Positions 39,861 to 49,428 of a DNA stretch of 64,000 nucleotides are shown piece by piece. Source of the stretch: Amphibacillus xylanus NBRC 15112 (GTDB lineage Bacteria > Bacillota > Bacilli > Bacillales > Amphibacillaceae); contig NC_018704.1 of assembly GCF_000307165.1 (NCBI RefSeq), forward strand, positions 1,364,001-1,428,000, written 5' to 3'. The position numbers were made by a program, and so were the translations under genes. The number at the start of each line of letters is the position of its first letter. Positions within the stretch are counted from its first letter, which is position 1. The notes below the pieces were generated by a model that saw nothing but the letters and a program-made list of their open reading frames with translations, made no database searches and had not been told where the DNA came from.

Positions 39861-41858
39861 TTATTTATTTGCAACTGCTAGATAGCGCTCAACAACATTT
39901 TCAACTGTAAAGCCGAATTTAGCCATAACTTGGTTTCCTTCTCCAGAAGCACCGAAGCGATCGATTGCTAGAATGTCACCTTCATCTCCTGCATAGCGAT
40001 CCCAACCAAGTGAAGATCCCATTTCAATAGCTAAGCGATTATTAATATGTTTTGGTAATACAGAATCTTTATAAGCTTGATCTTGAGCTTCAAATAGATC
40101 CCATGCTGGTAAGCTTACAACGCTTACATCATGACCTTTAGCCTTCAATTCTGCTTGAGCTCTAACAGCTAGTTGAACTTCTGATCCAGCTGCGATTAAA
40201 ATACCGTCTGCTTCTTCTTTCTCAGATGGACTAACAACGTAACCACCTTTTTTAACACCTTCATAGTTAGATCCTTCAAGTGTTGGTAAACCTTGACGAG
40301 TTAATACAAGAAGAGTTGGGCGATCTTTAGATTCCATTGCAATTCTCCATGCAGCTTGTGTTTCATTACCATCAGCTGGTCTTAATACAGTAATTCCTGG
40401 CATTGCACGGAATGCAGCTAATTGTTCGATTGGCTCGTGTGTTGGACCATCTTCACCAACTGCGATTGAATCGTGAGTTAATACATAAGTTACTGGTAAC
40501 TTCTGAATTGCAGATAAACGAACTGCTGGGCGTAGATAGTCACTGAATACGAAGAATGTACCACCGTAAACTTTTAGACCACCATGTAGAGCCATACCGT
40601 TTAGTGCTGCAGCCATAGCAAATTCACGAACACCAAACCAGATGTTGCGACCAGCATAGTTTGTCTTATCAAAGTCTTCGTCTTCTTCCATACGAGTATT
40701 GTTTGAACCTGCTAAGTCTGCACTTCCACCAAATAGATTTGGTACTGATTTAGCGATTGCATTTAATACTTTACCAGAAGATGCACGAGTTGCTAATGTA
40801 TCTTCACCAGGTGTGAATACTGGAAGATCCTTATCCCATCCGTCAGGTAATTCACCTTTTTGAGCTGTTTCAAATTCTTGAGCTAGTTCAGGATAAGCTT
40901 CTTTATATTCAGCAAATAGTTTGTTCCATTTTTCTTCTTGATCTAGACCATTCTTAATAACTTTTTCTTCAAAGTCAGCATATACTTCTTCAGGTACGAA
41001 GAATTCTTCGTGCTCCCACTTGTATGTTTGTTTTGTAAGTAGAACTTCATCTTTACCTAATGGAGCACCATGTGATGTATTTGATCCTGCTTTATTCGGT
41101 GAACCAAAACCAATAACAGTTTTAACTTCGATTAATGTAGGTTGATCTTTATTTGCTTTTGCTTCTTTAATTGCATTAGCAATTTCGTCAACGTCATTAC
41201 CATCTTCCACTCGAATAACTTGCCAGTTATATGCTTCAAATCTCTTTTGTACTTGTTCAGAGAATGATTTATCTAAATCACCATCTAGAGAAATATCGTT
41301 TGAATCATAAAGTACGATTAATTTACCTAATCCTAAGTGACCTGCTAATGATGCTGCCTCATGTGAAATACCTTCCATTAAGTCACCATCACCAACTAAT
41401 GCATAACTATAGTGGTCAACAATGTTAAATCCTTCACGATTATACTTAGCAGCTAAGTGTGCTTCTGCCATTGCCATACCAACAGTCATTGCAATACCTT
41501 GTCCTAATGGACCAGTAGTTGCTTCAACACCATCAGTATCTGTTACTTCTGGGTGTCCTGGAGTATTTGAACCTAATTGACGGAAATTCTTTAAGTCATC
41601 AAGTGTTACATCGTATCCAGATAAATGAAGTAGTGAATAAAGTAACATTGAACCGTGTCCAGCTGATAGAACAAAGCGGTCTCTGTTTACCCAGCTAGAG
41701 TTTTTTGGGTTGTGATCCATAAATTCAGTCCACAATGTATATGCCATTGGAGCAGCTCCCATTGGTAAACCTGGGTGTCCTGAGTTTGCTTTTTCAATAG
41801 CATCAATTGATAACGTACGAATCGTATTAATAGATGTCTGTTTAATTTGATTAACCAT
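39861..41858 (-). CDS. tkt: transketolase
   Basis: 665 residues. Thiamine diphosphate motif [13 protein letters not shown] with the following N; substrate and pyrimidine regions [30 protein letters not shown]. It transfers two-carbon units in the pentose phosphate pathway. AAAGGGGAT ribosome site. Two perfect inverted repeats lie in the leader at 41884-41944. Confidence 0.96.
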   Translation of the reverse strand: MVNQIKQTSINTIRTLSIDAIEKANSGHPGLPMGAAPMAYTLWTEFMDHNPKNSSWVNRDRFVLSAGHGSMLLYSLLHLSGYDVTLDDLKNFRQLGSNTPGHPEVTDTDGVEATTGPLGQGIAMTVGMAMAEAHLAAKYNREGFNIVDHYSYALVGDGDLMEGISHEAASLAGHLGLGKLIVLYDSNDISLDGDLDKSFSEQVQKRFEAYNWQVIRVEDGNDVDEIANAIKEAKANKDQPTLIEVKTVIGFGSPNKAGSNTSHGAPLGKDEVLLTKQTYKWEHEEFFVPEEVYADFEEKVIKNGLDQEEKWNKLFAEYKEAYPELAQEFETAQKGELPDGWDKDLPVFTPGEDTLATRASSGKVLNAIAKSVPNLFGGSADLAGSNNTRMEEDEDFDKTNYAGRNIWFGVREFAMAAALNGMALHGGLKVYGGTFFVFSDYLRPAVRLSAIQKLPVTYVLTHDSIAVGEDGPTHEPIEQLAAFRAMPGITVLRPADGNETQAAWRIAMESKDRPTLLVLTRQGLPTLEGSNYEGVKKGGYVVSPSEKEEADGILIAAGSEVQLAVRAQAELKAKGHDVSVVSLPAWDLFEAQDQAYKDSVLPKHINNRLAIEMGSSLGWDRYAGDEGDILAIDRFGASGEGNQVMAKFGFTVENVVERYLAVANK

Positions 41859-41883
41859 TTAATAAGTATCCCCTTTCATTTAT

Positions 41884-41944
41884 GTACATAGATATGTACG
41901 GACATTTATCTACATTTATTATCCTATAATGAAATAGGATAATA
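41884..41944. promoter_or_regulatory. two inverted repeats in the tkt leader
   Basis: GTACATA-GA-TATGTAC at 41884-41899, and TATTATCCTAT with its exact complement around a 6-base loop at 41917-41944. Either could be an operator; the second could also be a weak end hairpin for ynzC. No tkt promoter better than a poor match was found. Confidence 0.45.
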
Positions 41945-41968
41945 TACAAGTCATATTAAACGCTTTCT

Positions 41969-42202
41969 TTAATTATCTTTATTTTCAAACCTTAAGTTCT
42001 TTACTTTTTCTGGTGTCACATCGGTACCCTCTGGATCAATGATCTTCACACTACTTAATTGGTTTTTAAAAGATTGTCGAAGCGTTTTAAGATACTCTTC
42101 TCTTAACAGCTGTTGTTCCTTCTTTTCTTCAGCTGTTAGACCAGATTGTTTTGCTTTATTTGCTAATTCATTAATGCGTGCTAATTTATTTTTTGATAAC
42201 AT
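41969..42202 (-). CDS. ynzC: YnzC family protein (DUF896)
   Basis: 77 residues with the two-helix DUF896 motif [34 protein letters not shown] in part. In B. subtilis this gene follows yneA and yneB in an SOS operon. Here it is directly divergent from lexA and alone. Function unclear. AAGGAGTT ribosome site. Confidence 0.92.
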   Translation of the reverse strand: MLSKNKLARINELANKAKQSGLTAEEKKEQQLLREEYLKTLRQSFKNQLSSVKIIDPEGTDVTPEKVKNLRFENKDN

Positions 42203-42301
42203 TGTTAACTCCTTATAATTTTTAAAATTTGCTACTATACATTTTAACTAATATAAAACATTTTGTACAACTTCAATGATTTTATTAACAAAATCAACAG
42301 C

Positions 42302-42315
42302 GAACTAACGTTTGC
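42302..42315. promoter_or_regulatory. LexA (SOS) box
   Basis: CGAACTAACGTTTG, one base off the Bacillus consensus CGAACnnnnGTTCG core. It overlaps the lexA -35, consistent with autorepression, and could also reach the divergent ynzC. Confidence 0.8.
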
Positions 42316-42341
42316 CTTATATGTTCGTACATGCTATAATT
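42313..42341 (+). promoter_or_regulatory. promoter of lexA
   Basis: TTGCCT, 17 bases, perfect TATAAT; the -35 lies within the LexA box. Confidence 0.75.
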
Positions 42342-42370
42342 AAATAAAAATTTGGACGGAGGTATTAATC

Positions 42371-42994
42371 GTGCAATCCTTATCTAAGCGTCAAGAAGCA
42401 ATTTTACAATATATTAAAGAACATGTTGAAACAAAAGGCTACCCTCCAGCTGTCCGAGAAATAGGAGAAGCTGTTGGCCTTGCGTCAAGTTCGACTGTGC
42501 ACGGTCATTTAGCTCGACTTGAGAAAAAAGGTTATATTAGAAGAGACCCAACAAAACCACGTGCAATTGAAATAATTAGAGAAGACAATTTCGATGGTAT
42601 ACCGAGAGAAAAAACAACTTTCATTCCTGTCATTGGTAAGGTTACAGCAGGACTTCCAATTACTGCAGTAGAAAATATCGAGGAATTTATTCCACTTCCA
42701 TCTTCAGTGTCACATACAGATGCGAACGTCTTTGCCCTAACTATCGTAGGAGAAAGTATGATTGAAGCTGGTATATTAGATGGTGATATCGTCATTGTTA
42801 AACAACAACAAACTGCTAATAACGGTGATATAGTTGTTGCGATGACGGAGAATGATGAAGCTACTGTTAAACGTTTCTATAAAGAAGCTAACCAAATTCG
42901 TCTGCAACCAGAAAATGCAACTATGGAGCCAATTATTTTGGACTCTGTTTCAATCTTAGGAAAAGTGATCGGTTTATTTAGACAAACAATCTAA
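42371..42994 (+). CDS. lexA: LexA repressor
   Basis: 207 residues: N-terminal winged helix (1-65) and C-terminal S24 latent protease domain. The self-cleavage site is A93-G94 (KVTAGLP); the catalytic pair is S129 (GESMIE) and K167 (ATVKRF). Starts GTG-CAA behind GGACGGAGG. Full length. Confidence 0.97.
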   Translation: MQSLSKRQEAILQYIKEHVETKGYPPAVREIGEAVGLASSSTVHGHLARLEKKGYIRRDPTKPRAIEIIREDNFDGIPREKTTFIPVIGKVTAGLPITAVENIEEFIPLPSSVSHTDANVFALTIVGESMIEAGILDGDIVIVKQQQTANNGDIVVAMTENDEATVKRFYKEANQIRLQPENATMEPIILDSVSILGKVIGLFRQTI

Positions 42995-43000
42995 TAAAAA

Positions 43001-43293
43001 TCAAATAGTATTGGTAGGTTTTATAATTAGTCGAGAATAAATTTATATTAGTTTTAATAAAGATAGAACTTGTTCACCGCAGATGAAATACACTCGCTTT
43101 CCGCGGGCACGGCCTTTAGCTAACTAAGGCAAGCATACTTTGCTTGACTGAGTTAGCTAAAAGACGTGCCCATGGAACGCGGAGGTTCGGCTAACTGCGG
43201 TTTATAACGTGAGTTATAAAATTAAATATACTTAAAATAAAAAAATAACGTTAGTAAGTTTTCAAACTCACCAACGTTATATATTGTACAACC
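43001..43293. repeat. MITE-like repeat copy 3, short core variant
   Basis: Left end follows copies 1 and 2 from TCAAATAGTATTGG but lacks the outermost GGTTC. The core hairpin pairs CCGCGGGCACG with its complement around 43155 and differs from copy 2. The right end is shared with copy 1. The segment between the convergent lexA and amidase genes consists almost wholly of this repeat. Confidence 0.85.
43247..43278 (-). terminator. terminator of the amidase gene, from the MITE right end
   Basis: Same wobble-paired stem as at 31080-31111, followed on the minus strand by ATTTTTTT. Confidence 0.75.
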
Positions 43294-43301
43294 ATTTTTA
43301 T

Positions 43302-44099
43302 TTACATTTGAACGATAAAACTGTCAAAGCCGTCTTTCTTTAAATCTTTCACTCTATTTTCAGCATTTTCAAACTGACTAAACGCACCAACAATGACTCG
43401 ATAATAGCGCTCTTTTTGACTCATCTGCTGCACGATAAAACTATCATATCCTTTTCTTTTTAAAGCATGAACTCTCTTTCTTGCATTATCCTCCTCTAAG
43501 AAAGATCCTGATACTACACGATATAATCGACCAGTTTTATCAGGTAGTGACTTTTTCTTTAGGTTAAGTGCATTAGCTATCCCGATCGCATGACCTTCAG
43601 CTACAATTTGTAACCAACTACTATCCTTCATATTTCTTGCATCTCCACGATTATCAATAAAACCACTTTCAGTTAATACTGCTGCCATTGTCGTTTCTCT
43701 TAAAACGTGGAAATTAGCTTGCTTCTTGCCTCTATCAGTCCAGTTAACTTTATCCATTACTGCGTTATGAATCATTGTACGGATTTTTTCGGTTTGTGGT
43801 TTATTCTTAAATTGTCTATTATATATAAAGCTCTCAAAACCTTGCCCTCCACCAGCATTAATATGAATGGAAACATATAAATCAGCCTTCCACCGATTTG
43901 CTTGATTTGTACGCTCTGATAATGAGACTGTTTGATCTTTTGTCCTTGACATCTTCACACTAATATTTTCATAGTTACTAACTAAATAATTCTTAATTCT
44001 TTGACTAATATCTAAAGTTATATTCTTTTCTAATAATCCATTCCCGACAGCGCCTGGGTCTTTCCCACCATGTCCGGGATCAATAAACACTTTTTTCAT
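43302..44099 (-). CDS. cwlC: N-acetylmuramoyl-L-alanine amidase, CwlC-like, with two SPOR repeats
   Basis: About 265 residues. Amidase_3 domain (1-180): zinc ligands in IDPGHGGKDPG, the glutamate of GLLEKNITL and the histidine of YVSIHINAGGG, with the catalytic glutamate in AAVLTESGFID. Two SPOR-type repeats follow (about 190-225 and 228-265, YRVVSGSF and YRVIVGAF). Same layout as B. subtilis CwlC, a mother-cell lysis enzyme. No signal peptide. Start at 44099 after GAGAGGAGG; the frame is open upstream to 44168. Confidence 0.88.
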   Translation of the reverse strand: MKKVFIDPGHGGKDPGAVGNGLLEKNITLDISQRIKNYLVSNYENISVKMSRTKDQTVSLSERTNQANRWKADLYVSIHINAGGGQGFESFIYNRQFKNKPQTEKIRTMIHNAVMDKVNWTDRGKKQANFHVLRETTMAAVLTESGFIDNRGDARNMKDSSWLQIVAEGHAIGIANALNLKKKSLPDKTGRLYRVVSGSFLEEDNARKRVHALKRKGYDSFIVQQMSQKERYYRVIVGAFSQFENAENRVKDLKKDGFDSFIVQM

Positions 44100-44232
44100 T
44101 AATTGACCTCCTCTCATAGTATTGATATGAAATTTATTAAAAAGAGTTTGGACTTTATTAATACACATATGACTTTATTAATATTTTTGTGTATAATATC
44201 GCTATATTTACGATATTATGTGGAGGATACAA

Positions 44233-44892
44233 ATGATGGTTTCTATGAAAAAAATGAGCAAATTATTTATCTTTTTAATCTTATTAATTTTTATTTCTGC
44301 CTGTGGTGACTCTGGTGATACAAAGCTAGAAGATCATAACGATATTGACGATACAGTCGTTTTCCCAGTAGTTGAAGAAAATCCAATTGTCACAATTACA
44401 ATGGAAGATGATCAAGAAATGGTAATAGAACTATATCCAAATATCGCACCAAATACAGTCGCTAATTTCATTTCATTAATTCAATCGAACTTTTATGATG
44501 GACTGACATTTCACCGTGTAATACCGAATTATATGATTCAGGGTGGAGATCCACATGCGAATGGTTTAGGTGGTCCTGGATACTCTATACCTGGTGAATT
44601 TACAAACAATGGCTTTGAAAATAACATCACTCATGAACGTGGAGTCATTTCAATGGCACGTTCTAGCTCTCCAAATTCAGCTGGATCACAATTTTTTATT
44701 ATGCAAGATTCTGTACCTGGTTTAGATGGTGACTATGCAGCCTTTGGAAAGGTTATTGAAGGTATGAGTGTAGTTGATCAAATTGCGTATTTAAAACGTG
44801 ACAAAAATGATAAACCACTAGAAGATTACTTTATTAAAACAATTACAGTTGATACAAAAGGTGTAGAATATCCTGATCCAATTAAGCAATAG
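44233..44892 (+). CDS. peptidyl-prolyl cis-trans isomerase (cyclophilin), lipoprotein
   Basis: About 219 residues: a lipoprotein signal peptide with lipobox ISAC near residue 23, an acidic linker, then a cyclophilin domain (about 55-215) with FHRVIPNYMIQGGDP and SAGSQFFIMQ. Probably an extracytoplasmic folding helper anchored in the membrane. The ATG at 44233 follows TGGAGG; the frame begins earlier at 44218 without a better site. Confidence 0.92.
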   Translation: MMVSMKKMSKLFIFLILLIFISACGDSGDTKLEDHNDIDDTVVFPVVEENPIVTITMEDDQEMVIELYPNIAPNTVANFISLIQSNFYDGLTFHRVIPNYMIQGGDPHANGLGGPGYSIPGEFTNNGFENNITHERGVISMARSSSPNSAGSQFFIMQDSVPGLDGDYAAFGKVIEGMSVVDQIAYLKRDKNDKPLEDYFIKTITVDTKGVEYPDPIKQ

Positions 44893-44950
44893 GTTCTAAT
44901 TACATATTCGTTGACTTTTGTAAAAACCGGTGCATAAACTTTTATTTATT

Positions 44951-44987
44951 AAAACGACTGATAATGCTACTTTTTATTGGTCGTTTT
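44951..44987. terminator. terminator after the cyclophilin gene
   Basis: AAAACGAC and its complement around a 21-base loop, followed by TTTATG on the plus strand. Confidence 0.65.
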
Positions 44988-45028
44988 TTATGTTTCATTT
45001 TGTAGTTCTTTTGTCCAGGTTGGTTAGC

Positions 45029-45058
45029 TTGACAGTTTATAAATTTGATAGATATAAT
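45029..45058 (+). promoter_or_regulatory. promoter of the chemotaxis receptor gene
   Basis: TTGACA, 18 bases, TATAAT: a strong sigma-A site, not the sigma-D type common for chemotaxis genes. Confidence 0.65.
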
Positions 45059-45104
45059 TAATTGATTAGACTTATTATTGTTATACGGAAAGGATATAAA
45101 AAAG

Positions 45105-46802
45105 ATGAAGATGAATGTGACTAGAAAAATCACTATAATTGCAACAATTATCGTGTTTTTAAGTGTAAGTGCGCTATCATTCATGAATTACCGATCTAGC
45201 TATCGGGAAGTACTGCAAGCAGCTGGAGTCGAGTTAACAGGCTGTGCTAATATTACTACAGGAATTATTGATTCCGAAGCCTTATATGAATTAGTAAACG
45301 GTAATGAGGATCGCTTGAGTCAAATTGAAGAAGAAATTGAATGGACTGTTATTCAAAAAGAAATCTTTGAAACACATTACATATTATCTTTGGATGGTAA
45401 GGTGCTAGCAGCAGATAGCAATTTAAAAGCCCAAGGTTTTAGTGCGTCAGATGATTTCTTCTTACCTGATGAAGCAATTGAACATATTCTTTCGGGACAT
45501 ACTTACTATACAGAAGTTTATGAATTTGGCGGGATGAAGCGATTGACTGGATATGCCCCAATTTTTAAAGATCACAATCCCAAAAATGAGGTCATAGCTA
45601 TTAATGCGATTGATTTTGAAGGCTCAATTGTCATCGAACGAACATGGCAAATGGTTAAACCAACATTAATTATCGGCATTTTATTACCAATTGTAGCTGC
45701 AGTTGTAACAAGCTTGTTTGTTAGACGAACAATTAAACCGATTCAAGCCATCAGTAAACATGTTAATCTTGTATCATTAGGAAAATTGAATCTTGAACCT
45801 TTAAACATTAATACAAAGGATGAACTTGGCCAATTAGCTCGAGATGTGAATGAGATGGTTGATTCATTAAAGATATTAATTCAAGAAGTCGTAGAGAATT
45901 CTGAAGTTATTTTAGCAACTTCAGAGGAACTATTTGCCCGAGCGGATGATACAAATCATTCAACGGAGCGAATCCATGACGCTATTAGTGAGTTAGCCAC
46001 GGGCGTTGAGAAGCAATCACTATCAACTGAAACAGCTAATCAAAATCTAAGCAATATGGCTCAATCAATTCAAAATATCTCAAGTGAGATTAATGAATTA
46101 AGTCAAGCTTTACAAAACGCTGATCAAATCGCGAACTCAGGACAAGAAATTGTCAAAGAAACAATGGAACAAATGGACAAGATTAATGAAAACACGAATG
46201 AAATGAACCAAATTTCAAAACGACTTAATGAACAATCGAAGGAAATTGATCAAATTATTAATTTGATTACTAGTATTTCAGAACAAACTAATTTACTTGC
46301 ATTAAATGCATCAATTGAAGCGGCACGAGCTGGAGAGCATGGTAAAGGGTTCTCTGTTGTTGCAAATGAAGTCCGTAAGTTAGCTGAACAGACTAGCGTT
46401 GCAGTTGATGAAGTCGCACAACTAGTTAATGAAATTCAAAAAGAAACTCAAGTTTCATTAGAAAAAACAAATCAAGGTTATCAATCTGTTAGTCAAGGTA
46501 ATAAATTAATTGCTCTTACTACAGAATCATTTGACAAAATTTCTAAAACAACGGCTCAAAATGCTGAACAACTTACACATCTATTAGAGGAAATTGATTT
46601 AATTAGAGAACAAGTTAATGGCTTAGTACTCGAAGTTAATGAAATTACGGCGATTGCTCAACATTCAGCTAAAAACACAAGTCAAATCAATCAATCTGGT
46701 GAAGAACAAACAATTATGATGCAAGATATTTATGCAGCATCCAAAGAGTTAGCAACAATTGCGGAGAAATTACATCTAAGTATTGAAAGATTTGAATCAT
46801 AA
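45105..46802 (+). CDS. methyl-accepting chemotaxis protein
   Basis: About 565 residues: membrane helix 1 (about 8-25), an extracellular ligand domain (about 30-180), helix 2 (about 185-207), HAMP (about 208-260) and a cytoplasmic signalling coiled coil with the hairpin tip [25 protein letters not shown] in part ([12 protein letters not shown]). Ligand unknown. The ATG at 45105 follows GAAAGGAT; no other chemotaxis genes are nearby. Confidence 0.93.
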   Translation: MKMNVTRKITIIATIIVFLSVSALSFMNYRSSYREVLQAAGVELTGCANITTGIIDSEALYELVNGNEDRLSQIEEEIEWTVIQKEIFETHYILSLDGKVLAADSNLKAQGFSASDDFFLPDEAIEHILSGHTYYTEVYEFGGMKRLTGYAPIFKDHNPKNEVIAINAIDFEGSIVIERTWQMVKPTLIIGILLPIVAAVVTSLFVRRTIKPIQAISKHVNLVSLGKLNLEPLNINTKDELGQLARDVNEMVDSLKILIQEVVENSEVILATSEELFARADDTNHSTERIHDAISELATGVEKQSLSTETANQNLSNMAQSIQNISSEINELSQALQNADQIANSGQEIVKETMEQMDKINENTNEMNQISKRLNEQSKEIDQIINLITSISEQTNLLALNASIEAARAGEHGKGFSVVANEVRKLAEQTSVAVDEVAQLVNEIQKETQVSLEKTNQGYQSVSQGNKLIALTTESFDKISKTTAQNAEQLTHLLEEIDLIREQVNGLVLEVNEITAIAQHSAKNTSQINQSGEEQTIMMQDIYAASKELATIAEKLHLSIERFES

Positions 46803-46817
46803 ATACTCAATTAATTA

Positions 46818-46850
46818 AAGGATCCTGACTATTTTGTCGGATCCTTTTTA
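46818..46850 (+). terminator. terminator of the chemotaxis receptor gene
   Basis: AAAGGATCC and its complement around a 13-base loop, then TTTTTATA. Confidence 0.85.
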
Positions 46851-47053
46851 TATACAGAAAAGTTTGCTTCTCCCCTGCCTAATAACGTTAAATTTGAGGT
46901 TTTGATTGTTATCTTGGATAGACAAAAGTTACTTTCAAATGTTCTTAGTCAAATAAACTTAATTTCGATTCTAGCTCATTCTTGCGTTTATTGTGATTAA
47001 ACTGATAGACTAATATATAATTGCTTTTGTATGTATCAAGAGGAGGATTATCT

Positions 47054-47875
47054 TTGAATAATGAACCAAAAAAGTTATATCAGGATGCTTTACGCGTATT
47101 AAAAGATACGAGTCGAACTTTTTATATCCCTATTACATTATTAAAGCCTAAGTTAAAGAAAACTGTTGCTTCGGCTTATCTTTGTATGCGAGCAATTGAT
47201 GAAATTGAAGATCATGAAGAATTATCAATAGACGTAAAGAGCTGTTTACTCACTCGAATCAGTCACATGCTCGAGAGTCATTTTAGCCGATCAGGATATC
47301 AAGAATTAATTCAACCATATCATGATAAATTACCTGAGGTTACGATTCGCTTAGCAGACTGGCTTGACTTTTGTCCGAATGACGTTGTTGGTAAAGTTAT
47401 GCATTATACTGGTGTCATGGCAAATGGTATGGCAAAATGGGCGAAGAGGAATTGGGACATTATAACGAAAGAAGACTTTGATGATTATACTTTTTATGTT
47501 GCTGGTCTTGTAGGTGTGATGCTTTCAGAAATATGGCAATGGTATGACGATGTTAAGACTGATCAAGATCTCGCTATTGGCTTCGGCAGGGCTTTACAAT
47601 GCGTGAATATTCTTCGTAATCAAGATGAAGATTATGATCGTGGCGTGAATTTCTTACCGAATGATTGGACTCGAGGAGATTTATTTAACTATGCCGATCA
47701 GAATCTCCAATTAGCAAAACAATATATTGAAACACTTACGAATAACAATATCAAGATTTTTTGTCTAATTCCATATAAGCTAGCTGATAAAACATTATCT
47801 GTTATGAAAAATGGTCGCGAAAAAATGACGCGCTCCGAAGTTAAAACAATTGTAGCAGACATTATTGAAGACTAA
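47054..47875 (+). CDS. yisP: squalene/phytoene synthase family protein, YisP-like
   Basis: About 273 residues, all-helical isoprenoid synthase fold. The first acidic motif reads CMRAIDEIEDHEE and the second QDEDYDRG. From memory the N-terminal half follows B. subtilis YisP, which hydrolyses farnesyl diphosphate to farnesol rather than making squalene or phytoene. No other carotenoid genes are adjacent. The TTG at 47054 with GAGGAGG seven bases upstream is preferred over the earlier frame start at 47021. Confidence 0.8.
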   Translation: MNNEPKKLYQDALRVLKDTSRTFYIPITLLKPKLKKTVASAYLCMRAIDEIEDHEELSIDVKSCLLTRISHMLESHFSRSGYQELIQPYHDKLPEVTIRLADWLDFCPNDVVGKVMHYTGVMANGMAKWAKRNWDIITKEDFDDYTFYVAGLVGVMLSEIWQWYDDVKTDQDLAIGFGRALQCVNILRNQDEDYDRGVNFLPNDWTRGDLFNYADQNLQLAKQYIETLTNNNIKIFCLIPYKLADKTLSVMKNGREKMTRSEVKTIVADIIED

Positions 47876-47877
47876 TA

Positions 47878-47918
47878 ACCTACTCAGTTGTCAATTTTGA
47901 CAATTGAGTAGGTCTTTT
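47878..47918 (+). terminator. terminator of the yisP-like gene
   Basis: ACCTACTCA paired with its near complement, inner TTGTCA/TGACAA arms, then CTTTTCT. Also close to the convergent selO end. Confidence 0.8.
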
Positions 47919-47930
47919 CTAATTACTAAA

Positions 47931-49397
47931 TTAGGTACCGCAAAATGTTTGGTATCGTTGATCTGATTCTGGTGGTAAATTGATATACGCCAATTGCTCA
48001 TTTGAATATGCATAGGGATTTTTTAAAGCTAGATGTAACTTTGTAAATGGTTCGTAATCCCCATCTTTAACAGCCTTCTCAAGTACATCTTCCACTAAAT
48101 AATTTCTTGGAATAATCATCGGGTTAGAACGTCTCATCAATCTTGTGATATCTTCTTTTGAAGCAGTTTGTTGAGCTATTTTTTGTTCCCATTTACTAAA
48201 CCAATGCTTAAATTCCTTTGACTTAAACCATTTTTGCCTACTAAAATCATTTACAGTTAACGCTCGAAATGTATCTGTATAATCTGCTTGAAACTTATTC
48301 ATCAGATTTAGAAATTCCTCAATAAACGATTGTTCAACGTTCGTTACTTCAAAAAACCCTAATTTTGCTTTCATTCCAACAGTCCAAGCATGATCATAAA
48401 CGTCAGAAAAAGATTTTAGTAGAGACTGAGCTTGATTTATTGCATGACTCTTGTCTTCAGCTAAAATGGGTAATAAAGATTCTGCAAGACGGGCTAAGTT
48501 CCAAATTGCAACAGGCTTTTGTTGATTATATGCATACCTTCCATGTTGATCAATTGAACTAAAAACCGTACTCGGATTGTATTGATCAATAAATGCGCAA
48601 GGTCCATAATCTATTGTCTCTCCACTAATTGTCATATTATCTGTATTCATTACGCCATGGACAAAGCCAACTAAATCCCATTTTGCAACTAATTTTGCTT
48701 GATTTTCTATTACTTCTTTCAGGAATAATATATATTTGTTTCGTAGTTCAGTCAGGTGCGGGTAATGTCTACTGATTGCATAATCAGCCAACTGTTTTAA
48801 TTCTTGAATTGTACCAAACTGTCTCGCAAATTGAAATGTTCCCACTCTCAAGTGACTTGACGCTACCCTGGTTAGAACTGCACCTGGTAATGCCTGTTCA
48901 CGCATCACTTGTTCACCAGTTGTGACGACTGCGAGCGCCCTTGTGGTCGGAATACCTAATCCATACATTGCCTCACTAATTAAATATTCTCTTAACATTG
49001 GCCCCAACGCTGCCCGACCATCACCACCTCTTGAGTATGGTGTCTTACCTGCTCCTTTTAACTGAATATCGAATCTACTTTTATTTGGTGTAATCTGTTC
49101 ACCTAAAAGGATTGCCCGTCCATCACCTAGTATTGTAAAATAACCAAATTGATGACCAGCATAGGCTTGCGCAATTGGCTTTGAACCGCGTGGAATCTGA
49201 TTACCAGATAATGCCCTCAAGCCCTCAACATTCTTCAAATGATTAATGTTTAGACCGAGCTCATTTGCTAAATCCTCATTAATCATTACCCAATCTGGTG
49301 ATTTAACTGGATTGGGATTTGTAAAGGTAAAAAATTTGTCTGCTAAAGTAGTATAGCTATCCTCAAATTGCCAACCAATCTCTTTTACTTCGATCAT
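47931..49397 (-). CDS. selO: SelO/YdiU family protein adenylyltransferase
   Basis: 488 residues, the usual length. Pseudokinase-fold motifs: QLKGAGKTPYSRGGDGRAALGPMLREYL in part (GAGKTPYSR, DGRAALG), GVMNTDNMTISGETIDYGPCAFID in part (the metal-binding NTDN and IDYGP). The family transfers AMP to protein hydroxyls in redox stress. There is no selenocysteine codon near the C-terminus, as in other bacteria. Ends close to the yisP-like gene. Confidence 0.93.
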   Translation of the reverse strand: MIEVKEIGWQFEDSYTTLADKFFTFTNPNPVKSPDWVMINEDLANELGLNINHLKNVEGLRALSGNQIPRGSKPIAQAYAGHQFGYFTILGDGRAILLGEQITPNKSRFDIQLKGAGKTPYSRGGDGRAALGPMLREYLISEAMYGLGIPTTRALAVVTTGEQVMREQALPGAVLTRVASSHLRVGTFQFARQFGTIQELKQLADYAISRHYPHLTELRNKYILFLKEVIENQAKLVAKWDLVGFVHGVMNTDNMTISGETIDYGPCAFIDQYNPSTVFSSIDQHGRYAYNQQKPVAIWNLARLAESLLPILAEDKSHAINQAQSLLKSFSDVYDHAWTVGMKAKLGFFEVTNVEQSFIEEFLNLMNKFQADYTDTFRALTVNDFSRQKWFKSKEFKHWFSKWEQKIAQQTASKEDITRLMRRSNPMIIPRNYLVEDVLEKAVKDGDYEPFTKLHLALKNPYAYSNEQLAYINLPPESDQRYQTFCGT

Positions 49398-49428
49398 GAT
49401 CGCTCCTTTCAGAATGATACGCTATTGC

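Noticed and set aside
44942-45184. 80-codon frame opposite the chemotaxis receptor start
   Set aside because: It covers a promoter, a terminator and the antisense of a membrane helix; low-complexity Ile/Asn-rich composition.
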